NCBI RefSeq assembly: GCF_902713425.1
Contig: NC_081190.1
Span: 99,331,571 to 99,395,570, forward strand
Length of the DNA stretch: 64,000 nt
Source of the DNA: Acipenser ruthenus
Taxonomy: Eukaryota > Chordata > Actinopteri > Acipenseriformes > Acipenseridae
Direction: 5' to 3'
Positions within the stretch are counted from its first letter, which is position 1, and the number at the start of each line of letters is the position of its first letter. A model generated the notes under the pieces. That model was given only the letters and a program-made list of their open reading frames with translations, ran no database searches and was not told where the DNA came from. The translations under genes and the position numbers were made by a program. This document shows positions 1 through 8,624 of this stretch, in pieces.

Positions 1-12
1 AGTTGTTCAACA

Positions 13-203
13 ACTCTCCGGCAGGCGGCTTCGTCACACAGGGAGTCAGGTTTTCTTTAAAAGGAGCTCAATGTTTTTAGCTTTCTGACTGTCAAATAAA
101 TAGCTACGTGGTTCCTGCACATCTATTTCCATGTTTCGTTATTTTTTATTGACAAGACTAAAAGTAAAGACTCAGCAGTGTCTGTATCAAAGTTTTTATT
201 TTT
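13..203 (+). repeat. U1 3' flank, copy A of an internal duplication (first unit)
   Basis: This flank follows each U1 gene. It runs from the stretch CTCTCCGGCAGG to TGTATCAAAG, ending just before the SINE. A diverged second copy lies at 655-831 in the same unit. Matching landmarks occur in the same order: CTCC(G/A)GCAGG, GTCAG and GGGA near the start, then an AAGAC/AAAGTAA stretch, and GTATCAAAGT near the end. Present after every U1 in the window. Confidence 0.6.
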
Positions 204-240
204 ATTTTAAATAATTGGAAATCATTTTCGAGCTTATCAG

Positions 241-502
241 TTTTATTTATTTAGTTGATGTTTTTTATTCAAAGCAACTTACAGATAAACTGTGCATCAC
301 AACTGCTGCTGCTGCTGCTGCTGCTGAGTCACTTACAATAGGACCTGGGTTTTACATCTCATTTGAAGGAAGGAGCACAAGGAGGTTAAGGGACTTGCTC
401 AGGGACAGGGTCACACACAATGAGCCAGTGGCTGAGCTGGGATTGAACCAGGAACCTCCCGGTAACAAGAGCTTTTCTTTAACCACCTGACCACTAAGCC
501 CC
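241..502 (-). mobile_element. tRNA-derived SINE with L2-like tail, unit 1 (full tail, CTG8)
   Basis: Read on the - strand, the element starts GGGGCTTAGTGGTCAGG. It has a good Pol III B box, GGTTCAATCCC (439-449), with an A-box-like TGGTCAGGTGG upstream. It ends with CTGTAAGTTGCTTTGAATAAA and a TAAATAAATAAAA tail. That ending resembles the L2-type 3' tail shared by many fish SINEs. A CTG/CAG microsatellite (8 triplets on the + strand here) sits inside the body. The same insertion is present at the same place in all units, so it predates array amplification. Direct repeats at the ends are unclear (ATGATTT is a weak candidate). Confidence 0.85.
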
Positions 503-586
503 TTAAATCATATCTTGGCAGACAAACACTTTAATTAGACAACATAAAACCACATACAAGCAGATTTACAAGCAGGGCTGCAATCG

Positions 587-626
587 CGTTCGCGCTCTCC
601 CCTGATGTTATAGTCAAAGTTAAAAA
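587..626 (+). pseudogene. Relic of a second U1 3' end and 3' box
   Basis: An 18-base exact match to the last bases of U1 (CGTTCGCGCTCTCCCCTG) sits here with no U1 body upstream. It is followed by TAGTCAAAG, which matches the TGGTCAAAG of the functional 3' box, but the box is degraded after that. The same relic begins at about 3495, 6400, 14416, 17306, 20210, 28231, 31137, 34029 (one base changed), 36955, 39847, 42759, 45662, 48566, 51470, 54374, 57283, 60189 and 63081. I read it as the remnant of an ancestral second U1 gene in the unit. Only the 3' end is recognisable. Confidence 0.75.
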
Positions 627-654
627 CACAGGTATTGAAAGCAATTAGCGATTA

Positions 655-831
655 TCTATATATCTCCAGCAGGTGGCTCTGTCAGACTGGGAATGAGATT
701 TTGTTTTTTCTTTCGGAGCGTATAATGTTCTAGAAAGTACCAAAGTGTTTTATGTACATGTATTGTGAAGTGTTTCATCTTGAGAAGACAAAGTAACGAG
801 TCAGCGGCACGTGTATCAAAGTTACAAAGTT
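655..831 (+). repeat. U1 3' flank, diverged copy B
   Basis: This stretch follows the U1 3'-end relic as copy A follows the real U1, with similar spacing: the CTCC landmark is about 58 bp past the relic versus about 85 bp past U1, and TATCAAAGT about 211 versus 245 bp. It is much more diverged from copy A than any unit is from another, so the duplication predates amplification of the present unit. It recurs in every unit. Confidence 0.6.
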
Positions 832-1672
832 GCTAATATTAAAGAAGACGAGGTTCAGCGGTACAGTTGTTTTTTTAAAACATAGTGTTTCAGTTCTGTA
901 CAGACGTTCTATGTCGTTATCCGTTATTGATTCAGCTTTATTTAGATGATTGCCTTTACCTTGTTTTAATTTCCCGTTCCTCTGAGATACGAATCTACCA
1001 GCTTTACATCTTTTTTTTTTTTTTTTTAACGTATTCTCATTTTGTTGATCATTAATGCACATTTCTGTACTGTGGGTGTTGTCGAGCGATTGAAAACGAG
1101 ACATTTTGTGTTTGAATTGAAAGTGATGGTCTCGAGGAGTCGAACAGGTCACAATAAGCCTTCATCCATGTATCATGTAACCACATGTATGCTGTCTCTA
1201 ACTGGAGGAGAGGGACCCTTGCCGTACTGCTCAGCCTAAAGAACCACACGAGTTGTTTGAAAGGGGGATTTATTTTGTAGAATAAACATCAAATTGGTTT
1301 CAGGGCATACAGTCCTCCAAGGGCAACACAGCTCAGTAGTACAGCTGAGATCCATTACAACACTGCTGCAGATTCAAACTAAAAGAGGGTAATATACAAA
1401 ATGGATGCCTTTGAGAACTTAACACTTTCAATGCCAACGTGTGGCTACTACTTTGTGAACATACAATTTCGCAAGAATCTAATGGCACTTTTAATGCTGC
1501 TATATACACACACAGACACACGGACACACGGGCCCGCACACGTGGAGCCCAGAGCTGCTTAAATGTTAACGTTTGTGACAAATTAGAGATCTGGAAATCC
1601 CTCCCCCAACCTGTCATTGCATGAATGATATTAACTTAATACTATGAAAGAGATAAACCAAGACTGTCGTTC
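832..1672. other. Spacer upstream of 5S, no gene seen
   Basis: About 840 bp of AT-rich spacer repeated in every unit. It contains a poly-T tract of variable length (17 T here at 1011-1027, 14 in the second unit, 20 in the third) and a CA-rich stretch near 1501-1540. A TTAATACTA motif about 30-38 bp upstream of the 5S is a possible TATA-like element. Short open frames on both strands are broken or altered by poly-T length changes between units and are not supported as genes. Confidence 0.7.
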
Positions 1673-1793
1673 GCTTACGGCCATACCACCTTGAGAACGC
1701 CCGATCTCGTCTGATCTCGGAAGCTAAGCAAGGTCAGGCCTGGTTAGTACTTGGATGGGAGACCGCCTGGGAATACCAGGTGCTGTAAGCTTT
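1673..1793 (+). rRNA. 5S rRNA, unit 1 (G64A variant)
   Basis: Standard vertebrate 5S of about 120 nt. It begins GCTTACGGCCATACC and ends GCTGTAAGC followed by TTTT, the Pol III terminator. Internal control regions are recognisable: box A (AGCTAAGCAAGG), the intermediate element (TGGTTAG) and box C (GATGGGAGACCGCC). Helix I pairs nt 1-9 with 110-118. The product is the RNA of the large ribosomal subunit, transcribed by Pol III with TFIIIA. This copy alone reads AGGTCAGGCC where all others read AGGTCGGGCC. The partner U1 starts 892 bp downstream, as in nearly every unit. Confidence 0.97.
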
Positions 1794-1794
1794 T

Positions 1795-2463
1795 CTTTCT
1801 GCAGCTTGACAGGGGGCGCTATTTCCCTTGTTATTTATGTTACTAACCTGGAAGCTGTAAGTCTAAACATCGTTTTCTTTTTTTTGTTTTTTTATTGTCC
1901 CATTCCACACACGAACAAGTATTGTATCAGCCTTTACTGGTTTTGAAAACTGAGTTAGGACAGAAAGGGTTATCGTATTATATTCTAAGCCGAAACTACC
2001 AGTAGCGGTCCGATACAAACAAATGTGAACAGGGTTAAGACAAAAGTACTGACGAGTTTTGCTAGTTATGGTTAGTTTAATTAATTAAAAAAAGAAATAA
2101 AAGTTGATGAAGTACTTTTTATTATAGTAACAGAACGAGACATGTTTTAAAGCCACAAACTGCGTGTTTAGATTATTGTGCCAAACAAGAGAACAAAACG
2201 AGCATATCAACCAAGAACGGATTTAGTGACCCGTTCATTCGTTCGAGTTTATTTATATTATGTGTGACCTTAACAAATGTTTGACCAATGTTTTGCTTGC
2301 TTTCTTTTTGAAAGTCGTACATTTGTTACATTTTTTTTTATTTCGTTTACGCAGACGTGTATACAGACCCGTCGCTTCTTTTGCGGAACATCTCACATGC
2401 TGCTGCACGAATGACGTCGTCCTGTGTAAATCCTGGCATCTTGTCCTCCAATGATAAAGGCGC
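1795..2463. other. Spacer between 5S and U1 promoter, no gene seen
   Basis: About 670 bp of AT-rich spacer, near-identical in all 18 units. I see no transposon ends, no RNA gene and no conserved coding frame. Fish 5S spacers often carry Pol III upstream signals and backup T-runs; T-runs are present at 1873-1895 and 2332-2339, but their role is inference. Confidence 0.65.
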
Positions 2464-2645
2464 ATGCAAATATATACCGAGAGGCATTACGGGAATGCAA
2501 TTTATAAATACTTATACTGAAAACTGAAGGAACCCATTACACCCAACAGACTGGAAAGTGCGATATGATAACAATGAAAATGTTATATTAGGAAAAGAGT
2601 GTTTCTTTAAATTGCAGATGTAGGCACCGTTTCTTTGAAAAATGT
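2464..2645 (+). promoter_or_regulatory. U1 promoter, unit 1 (octamer, SPH site, PSE)
   Basis: A perfect octamer ATGCAAAT lies at 2464-2471, 221 bp upstream of U1. It is followed at about 2482-2500 by GGCATTACGGGAATGCA, a good match in reverse to the ZNF143/Staf (SPH) site. Together they form the distal sequence element of a vertebrate snRNA gene, bound by Oct-1 and ZNF143. A proximal sequence element candidate, CACCGTTTCTTTGAAAAAT, lies at about -60 to -42, where SNAPc binds. No TATA box lies between the PSE and the start, as expected for a Pol II rather than a Pol III snRNA gene. Confidence 0.85.
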
Positions 2646-2684
2646 CTCTTGTGGACGGGTGACGACTCGCAATGTGTACAACTC

Positions 2685-2846
2685 ATACTTACCTGGCAGG
2701 GGAGATACCATGATCATGAAGGTGGTTCACCCAGGGCGAGGCTCGGCCATTGCACTCCGGCTGTGCTGACCCCTGCGAATTCCCCAAATGCGGGAATCTC
2801 GACTGCATAATTTCTGGTAGGGGGACTGCGTTCGCGCTCTCCCCTG
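2685..2846 (+). ncRNA. U1 snRNA, unit 1 (2-nt deletion)
   Basis: U1 RNA base-pairs with 5' splice sites through its 5' end; here the gene starts ATACTTACCTG, the exact splice-site-pairing sequence. Stem-loop I has the U1-70K-type loop, stem-loop II has ATTGCACTCC, the U1A-binding loop, and the Sm site is AATTTCTGG. The gene ends TTCGCGCTCTCCCCTG. A 3' box (GGTCAAAGACAGA, fitting the AAARRYAGA core) follows within 20 bp. This copy is 162 nt because GGTAGTGGGGG is shortened to GGTAGGGGG just after the Sm site, which may affect stem-loop IV. The other whole copies are 164 nt, the length of human U1. Confidence 0.95.
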
Positions 2847-3145
2847 AAACTATGGTCAAAGACAGAAACAAACACGAACCCGTCGGAGGAAGGAACTCAC
2901 TCACTAGTTGTTCAACAACTCTCCGGCAGGCGGCTTCGTCACACAGGGAGTCAGGTTTTCTTTAAAAGGAGCTCAATGTTTTTAGCTTTCTGACTGTCAA
3001 ATAAATAGCTACGTGGTTCCTGCACATCTATTTCCATGTTTCGTTATTTTTTATTGACAAGACTAAAAGTAAAGACTTAGCAGTGTCTGTATCAAAGTTT
3101 TTATTTTTATTTTAAATAATTGGAAATCATTTTCGAGCTTATCAG

Positions 3146-3194
3146 TTTTATTTATTTAGTTGATGTTTTTTATTCAGATAAACTGTGCATCACA

Positions 3195-3226
<32 letters not shown>

Positions 3227-3410
3227 AGCTGCAGAGTCACTTACAATAGGACCTGGGTTTTACATCTCATTTGAAGGAAGGAGCACAAGGAGGTTAAGGG
3301 ACTTGCTCAGGGACAGGGTCACACACAATGAGCCAGTGGCTGAGCTGGGATTGAACCAGGAACCTCCCGGTAACAAGAGCTTTTCTTTAACCACCTGACC
3401 ACTAAGCCCC
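3146..3410 (-). mobile_element. SINE, unit 2 (12-bp deletion, CTG10 + CAG CTG CAG)
   Basis: Lacks 12 bp of the tail core (AAAGCAACTTAC on the + strand). The microsatellite is interrupted, with CAG-CTG-CAG after ten CTG. Confidence 0.85.
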
Positions 3411-4579
3411 TTAAATCATATCTTGGCAGACAAACACTTTAATTAGACAACATAAAACCACATACAAGCAGATTTACAAGCAGGGCTGCAATCGCGTTCG
3501 CGCTCTCCCCTGATGTTATAGTCAAAGTTAAAAACACAGGTATTGAAAGCAATTAGCGATTATCTATATATCTCCAGCAGGTGGCTCTGTCAGACTGGGA
3601 ATGAGATTTTGTTTTTTCTTTCGGAGCGTATAATGTTCTAGAAAGTACCAAAGTGTTTTATGTACATGTATTGTGAAGTGTTTCATCTTGAGAAGACAAA
3701 GTAACGAGTCAGCGGCACGTGTATCAAAGTTACAAAGTTGCTAATATTAAAGAAGACGAGGTTCAGCGGTACAGTTGTTTTTTTAAAACATAGTGTTTCA
3801 GTTCTGTACAGACGTTCTATGTCGTTATCCGTTATTGATTCAGCTTTATTTAGATGATTGCCTTTACCTTGTTTTAATTTCCCGTTCCTCTGAGATACGA
3901 ATCTACCAGCTTTACATCTTTTTTTTTTTTTTAACGTATTCTCATTTTGTTGATCATTAATGCACATTTCTGTACTGTGGGTGTTGTCGAGCGATTGAAA
4001 ACAAGACATTTTGTGTTTGAATTGAAAGTGATGGTCTCGAGGAGTCGAACAGGTCACAATAAGCCTTCATCCATGTATCATGTAACCACATGTATGCTGT
4101 CTCTAACTGGAGGAGAGGGACCCTTGCCGTACTGCTCAGCCTAAAGAACCACACGAGTTGTTTGAAAGGGGGATTTATTTTGTAGAATAAACATCAAATT
4201 GGTTTCAGGGCATACAGTCCTCCAACGGCAACACAGCTCAGTAGTAAAGCTGAGATCCATTACAACACTGCTGCAGATTCAAACTAAAAGAGGGTAATAT
4301 ACAAAATGGATGCCTTTGAGAACTTAACACTTTCAATGCCAACGTGTGGCTACTACTTTGTGAACATACAATTTCGCAAGAATCTAATGGCACTTTTAAT
4401 GCTGCTATATATACACACACAGACACACGGACACACGGGCCCGCACACGTGGAGCCCAGAGCTGCTTAAATGTTAACGTTTGTGACAAATTAGAGATCTG
4501 GAAATCCCTCCCCCAACCTGTCATTGCATGAATGATATTAACTTAATACTATGAAAGAGATAAACCAAGATTGTCGTTC

Positions 4580-4700
4580 GCTTACGGCCATACCACCTTG
4601 AGAACGCCCGATCTCGTCTGATCTCGGAAGCTAAGCAAGGTCGGGCCTGGTTAGTACTTGGATGGGAGACCGCCTGGGAATACCAGGTGCTGTAAGCTTT
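4580..4700 (+). rRNA. 5S rRNA, unit 2
   Basis: Majority 5S sequence of the array, with intact box A, intermediate element, box C and TTTT terminator. The immediate upstream flank reads AAGATTGTCG instead of AAGACTGTCG, a change shared with unit 9. Confidence 0.97.
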
Positions 4701-5370
4701 TCTTTCTGCAGCTTGACAGGGGGCGCTATTTCCCTTGTTATTTATGTTACTAACCTGGAAGCTGTAAGTCTAAACATCGTTTTCTTTTTTTGGTTTTTTT
4801 ATTGTCCCATTCCACACACGAACAAGTATTGTATCAGCCTTTACTGGTTTTGAAAACTGAGTTAGGACAGAAAGGGTTATCGTATTATATTCTAAGCCGA
4901 AACTACCAGTAGCGGTCCGATACAAACAAATGTGAACAAGGTTAAGACAAAAGTACTGACGAGTTTTGCTAGTTATGGTTAGTTTAATTAATTAAAAAAA
5001 GAAATAAAAGTTGATGAAGTACTTTTTATTATAGTAACAGAACGAGACATGTTTTAAAGCCACAAACTGCGTGTTTAGATTATTGTGCCAAACAAGAGAA
5101 CAAAACGAGCATATCAACCAAGAACGGATTTAGTGACCCGTTCATTCGTTCGAGTTTATTTATATTATGTGTGACCTTAACAAATGTTTGACCAATGTTT
5201 TGCTTGCTTTCTTTTTGAAAGTCGTACATTTGTTACATTTTTTTTTATTTCGTTTACGCAGACGTGTATACAGACCCGTCGCTTCTTTTGCGGAACATCT
5301 CACATGCTGCTGCACGAATGACGTCGTCCTGTGTAAATCCTGGCATCTTGTCCTCCAATGATAAAGGCGC

Positions 5371-5552
5371 ATGCAAATATATACCGAGAGGCATTACGGG
5401 AATGCAATTTATAAATACTTATACTGAAAACTGAAGGAACCCATTACACCCAACAGACTGGAAAGTGCGATATGATAACAATGAAAATGTTATATTAGGA
5501 AAAGAGTGTTTCTTTAAATTGCAGATGTAGGCACCGTTTCTTTGAAAAATGT
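5371..5552 (+). promoter_or_regulatory. U1 promoter, unit 2
   Basis: Same octamer, SPH site and PSE at the same distances (-221 and about -60). Confidence 0.82.
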
Positions 5553-5591
5553 CTCTTGTGGACGGGTGACGACTCGCAATGTGTACAACTC

Positions 5592-5755
5592 ATACTTACC
5601 TGGCAGGGGAGATACCATGATCATGAAGGTGGTTCACCCAGGGCGAGGCTCGGCCATTGCACTCCGGCTGTGCTGACCCCTGCGAATTCCCCAAATGCGG
5701 GAATCTCGACTGCATAATTTCTGGTAGTGGGGGACTGCGTTCGCGCTCTCCCCTG
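5592..5755 (+). ncRNA. U1 snRNA, unit 2
   Basis: Full 164-nt majority U1 with the AATTTCTGG Sm site and 3' box. The downstream flank has the longer GGAAGGAAGG/ACTCACTCACTCACT form that also follows LINE copy 2 and unit 16. Confidence 0.96.
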
Positions 5756-6062
5756 AAACTATGGTCAAAGACAGAAACAAACACGAACCCGTCGGAGGAA
5801 GGAAGGAACTCACTCACTCACTAGTTTTTCAACAACTCTCCGGCAGGCGGCTTCGTCACACAGGGAGTCAGGTTTTCTTTAAAAGGAGCTCAATGTTTTT
5901 AGCTTTCTGACTGTCAAATAAATAGCTACGTGGTTCCTGCACATCTATTTCCATGTTTTGTTATTTTTTATTGACAAGACTAAAAGTAAAGACTCAGCAG
6001 TGTCTGTATCAATGTTTTTATTTTTATTTTAAATAATTGGAAATCATTTTCGAGCTTATCAG

Positions 6063-6315
6063 TTTTATTTATTTAGTTGATGTTTTTTATTCAGATAAAC
6101 TGTGCATCACAACTGCTGCTGCTGCTGCTGCTGCTGCAGAGTCACTTACAATAGGACCTGGGTTTTACATCTCATTTGAAGGAAGGAGCACAAGGAGGTT
6201 AAGGGACTTGCTCAGGGACAGGGTCACACACAATGAGCCAGTGGCTGAGCTGGGATTGAACCAGGAACCTCCCGGTAACAAGAGCTTTTCTTTAACCACC
6301 TGACCACTAAGCCCC
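6063..6315 (-). mobile_element. SINE, unit 3 (12-bp deletion, CTG8)
   Basis: Deleted form. The flank past the SINE head reads CCCCTTAAAACAT, a marker of a sub-family also seen in units 7 and 17. Confidence 0.85.
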
Positions 6316-7486
6316 TTAAAACATATCTTGGCAGACAAACACTTTAATTAGACAACATAAAACCACATACAAGCAGATTTACAAGCAGGGCTGCAATCGC
6401 GTTCGCGCTCTCCCCTGATGTTATAGTCAAAGTTAAAAACACAGGTATTGAAAGCAATTAGCGATTATCTATATATCTCCAGCAGGTGGCTCTGTCAGAC
6501 TGGGAATGAGATTTTGTTTTTTCTTTCGGAGCATATAATGTTCTAGAAAGTACCAAAGTGTTTTATGTACATGTATTGTGAAGTGTTTCATCTTGAGAAG
6601 ACAAAGTAACGAGTCAGCGGCACGTGTATCAAAGTTACAAAGTTGCTAATATTAAAGAAGACGAGGTTCAGCGGTACAGTTGTTTTTTTTAAAACATAGT
6701 GTTTCAGCTCTGTACAGACGTTCTATGTCGTTATCCGTTATTGATTCAGCTTTATTTAGATGATTGCCTTTACCTTGTTTTAATTTCCCGTTCCTCTGAG
6801 ATACGAATCTACCAGCTTTACATCTTTTTTTTTTTTTTTTTTTTAACGTATTCTCATTTTGTTGATCATTAATGCACATTTCTGTACTGTGGGTGTTGTC
6901 GAGCGATTGAAAACGAGACATTTTGTGTTTGAATTGAAAGTGATGGTCTCGAGGAGTCGAACAAGTCACAATAAGCCTTCATCCATGTATCATGTAACCA
7001 CATGTATGCTGTCTCTAACTGGAGGAGAGGGACCCTTGCAGTACTGCTCAGCCTAAAGAACCACACGAGTTGTTTGAAAGGGGGATTTATTTTGTAGAAT
7101 AAACATCAAATTGGTTTCAGGGCATACAGTCCTCCAACGGCAACACAGCTCAGTACAGCTGAGATCCATTACAACACTGCTGCAGATTCAAACTAAAAGA
7201 GGGTAATATACAAAATGGATGCCTTTGAGAACTTAACACTTTCAATGCCAACGTGTGGCTACTACTTTGTGAACATACAATTTCGCAAGAATCTAATGGC
7301 ACTTTTAATGCTGCTATATACACACACAGACACACGGACACACGGGCCCGCACACGTGGAGCCCAGAGCTGCTTAAATGTTAACGTTTGTGACAAATTAG
7401 AGATCTGGAAATCCCTCCCCCAACCTGTCATTGCATGAATGATATTAACTTAATACTATGAAAGAGATAAACCAAGACTGTCGTTC

Positions 7487-7607
7487 GCTTACGGCCATAC
7501 CACCTTGAGAACGCCCGATCTCGTCTGATCTCGGAAGCTAAGCAAGGTCGGGCCTGGTTAGTACTTGGATGGGAGACCGCCTGGGAATACCAGGTGCTGT
7601 AAGCTTT
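7487..7607 (+). rRNA. 5S rRNA, unit 3
   Basis: Majority sequence. The U1 gene downstream of it (starting at 8499) is the one split by LINE copy 1. The 5S itself carries no insertion. Confidence 0.97.
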
Positions 7608-8277
7608 TCTTTCTGCAGCTTGACAGGGGGCGCTATTTCCCTTGTTATTTATGTTACTAACCTGGAAGCTGTAAGTCTAAACATCGTTTTCTTTTTTTTG
7701 TTTTTTTATTGTCCCATTCCACACACGAACAAGTATTGTATCAGCCTTTACTGGTTTTGAAAACTGAGTTAGGACAGAAAGGGTTATCGTATTATATTCT
7801 AAGCCGAAACTACCAGTAGCGGTCCGATACAAACAAATGTGAACAGGGTTAAGACAAAAGTACTGACGAGTTTTGCTAGTTATGGTTAGTTTAATTAATT
7901 AAAAAAAGAAATAAAAGTTGATGAAGTACTTTTTATTATAGTAACAGAACGAGACATGTTTTAAAGCCACAAACTGCGTGTTTAGATTATTGTGCCAAAC
8001 AAGAGAACAAAACGAGCATATCAACCAAGAACGGATTTAGTGACCCGTTCATTCGTTCGAGTTTATTTATATTATGTGTGACCTTAACAAATGTTTGACC
8101 AATGTTTTGCTTGCTTTCTTTTTGAAAGTCGTACATTTGTTACATTTTTTTTTATTTCGTTTACGCAGACGTGTATACAGACCCGTCGCTTCTTTTGCGG
8201 AACATCTCACATGCTGCTGCACGAATGACGTCGTCCTGTGTAAATCCTGGCATCTTGTCCTCCAATGATAAAGGCGC

Positions 8278-8459
8278 ATGCAAATATATACCGAGAGGCA
8301 TTACGGGAATGCAATTTATAAATACTTATACTGAAAACTGAAGGAACCCATTACACCCAACAGACTGGAAAGTGCGATATGATAACAATGAAAATGTTAT
8401 ATTAGGAAAAGAGTGTTTCTTTAAATTGCAGATGTAGGCACCGTTTCTTTGAAAAATGT
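8278..8459 (+). promoter_or_regulatory. U1 promoter, unit 3 (drives the LINE-split U1)
   Basis: Intact octamer, SPH site and PSE. As LINE copy 1 lies downstream in the same orientation after 38 nt of U1, this promoter could drive a U1-LINE chimeric transcript (inference). Confidence 0.82.
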
Positions 8460-8498
8460 CTCTTGTGGACGGGTGACGACTCGCAATGTGTACAACTC

Positions 8499-8536
8499 AT
8501 ACTTACCTGGCAGGGGAGATACCACGATCATGAAGG
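8499..8536 (+). pseudogene. U1 snRNA 5' part (nt 1-38), split by LINE copy 1
   Basis: The first 38 nt of U1, ending in stem-loop I at ATGAAGG, with a C for T at nt 27. The LINE starts at the next base. The rest of the gene resumes at 13640. Without stem-loops II-IV and the Sm site contiguous, a functional U1 is not expected. Confidence 0.95.
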
Positions 8537-8624
8537 AACGTTGGATTTTTCATTCTATTTCGTTGGATGGATTTTGAGGAATTCCTTTTTTGTTCCTTTG
8601 TTTTGGAGGACCTGCCGTTTGAAG

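Noticed and set aside
215-490. 86-98-residue open frame with a poly-alanine run
   Set aside because: It lies antisense across the SINE; the alanines are the CTG microsatellite read as GCT. It starts at TTG and has no gene-like context.
205-520. Target-site duplication of the SINE (ATGATTT on both sides, - strand)
   Set aside because: Only seven AT-rich bases match and they are not adjacent to both ends, so chance is likely.
775-1152. 125-residue open frame on the - strand, repeated in most units
   Set aside because: It crosses the variable poly-T tract, and its reading frame changes with T-run length between units. No recognised domain; it is repeated only because the unit is repeated.
1501-1545. 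CA-rich stretch as Z-DNA or regulatory element
   Set aside because: Short and interrupted, with nothing beyond composition to support a role.
1673-1793. Insertion of a Mutsu-like element into 5S
   Set aside because: All 18 5S genes are uninterrupted; the only large insertions are in U1.
1755-1946. 63-residue frame beginning MGDRLGIPG
   Set aside because: It starts inside the 5S gene (box C) and continues into spacer.
2689-2904. 62-75-residue frames on both strands over U1
   Set aside because: Shadows of the U1 gene and its 3' flank.
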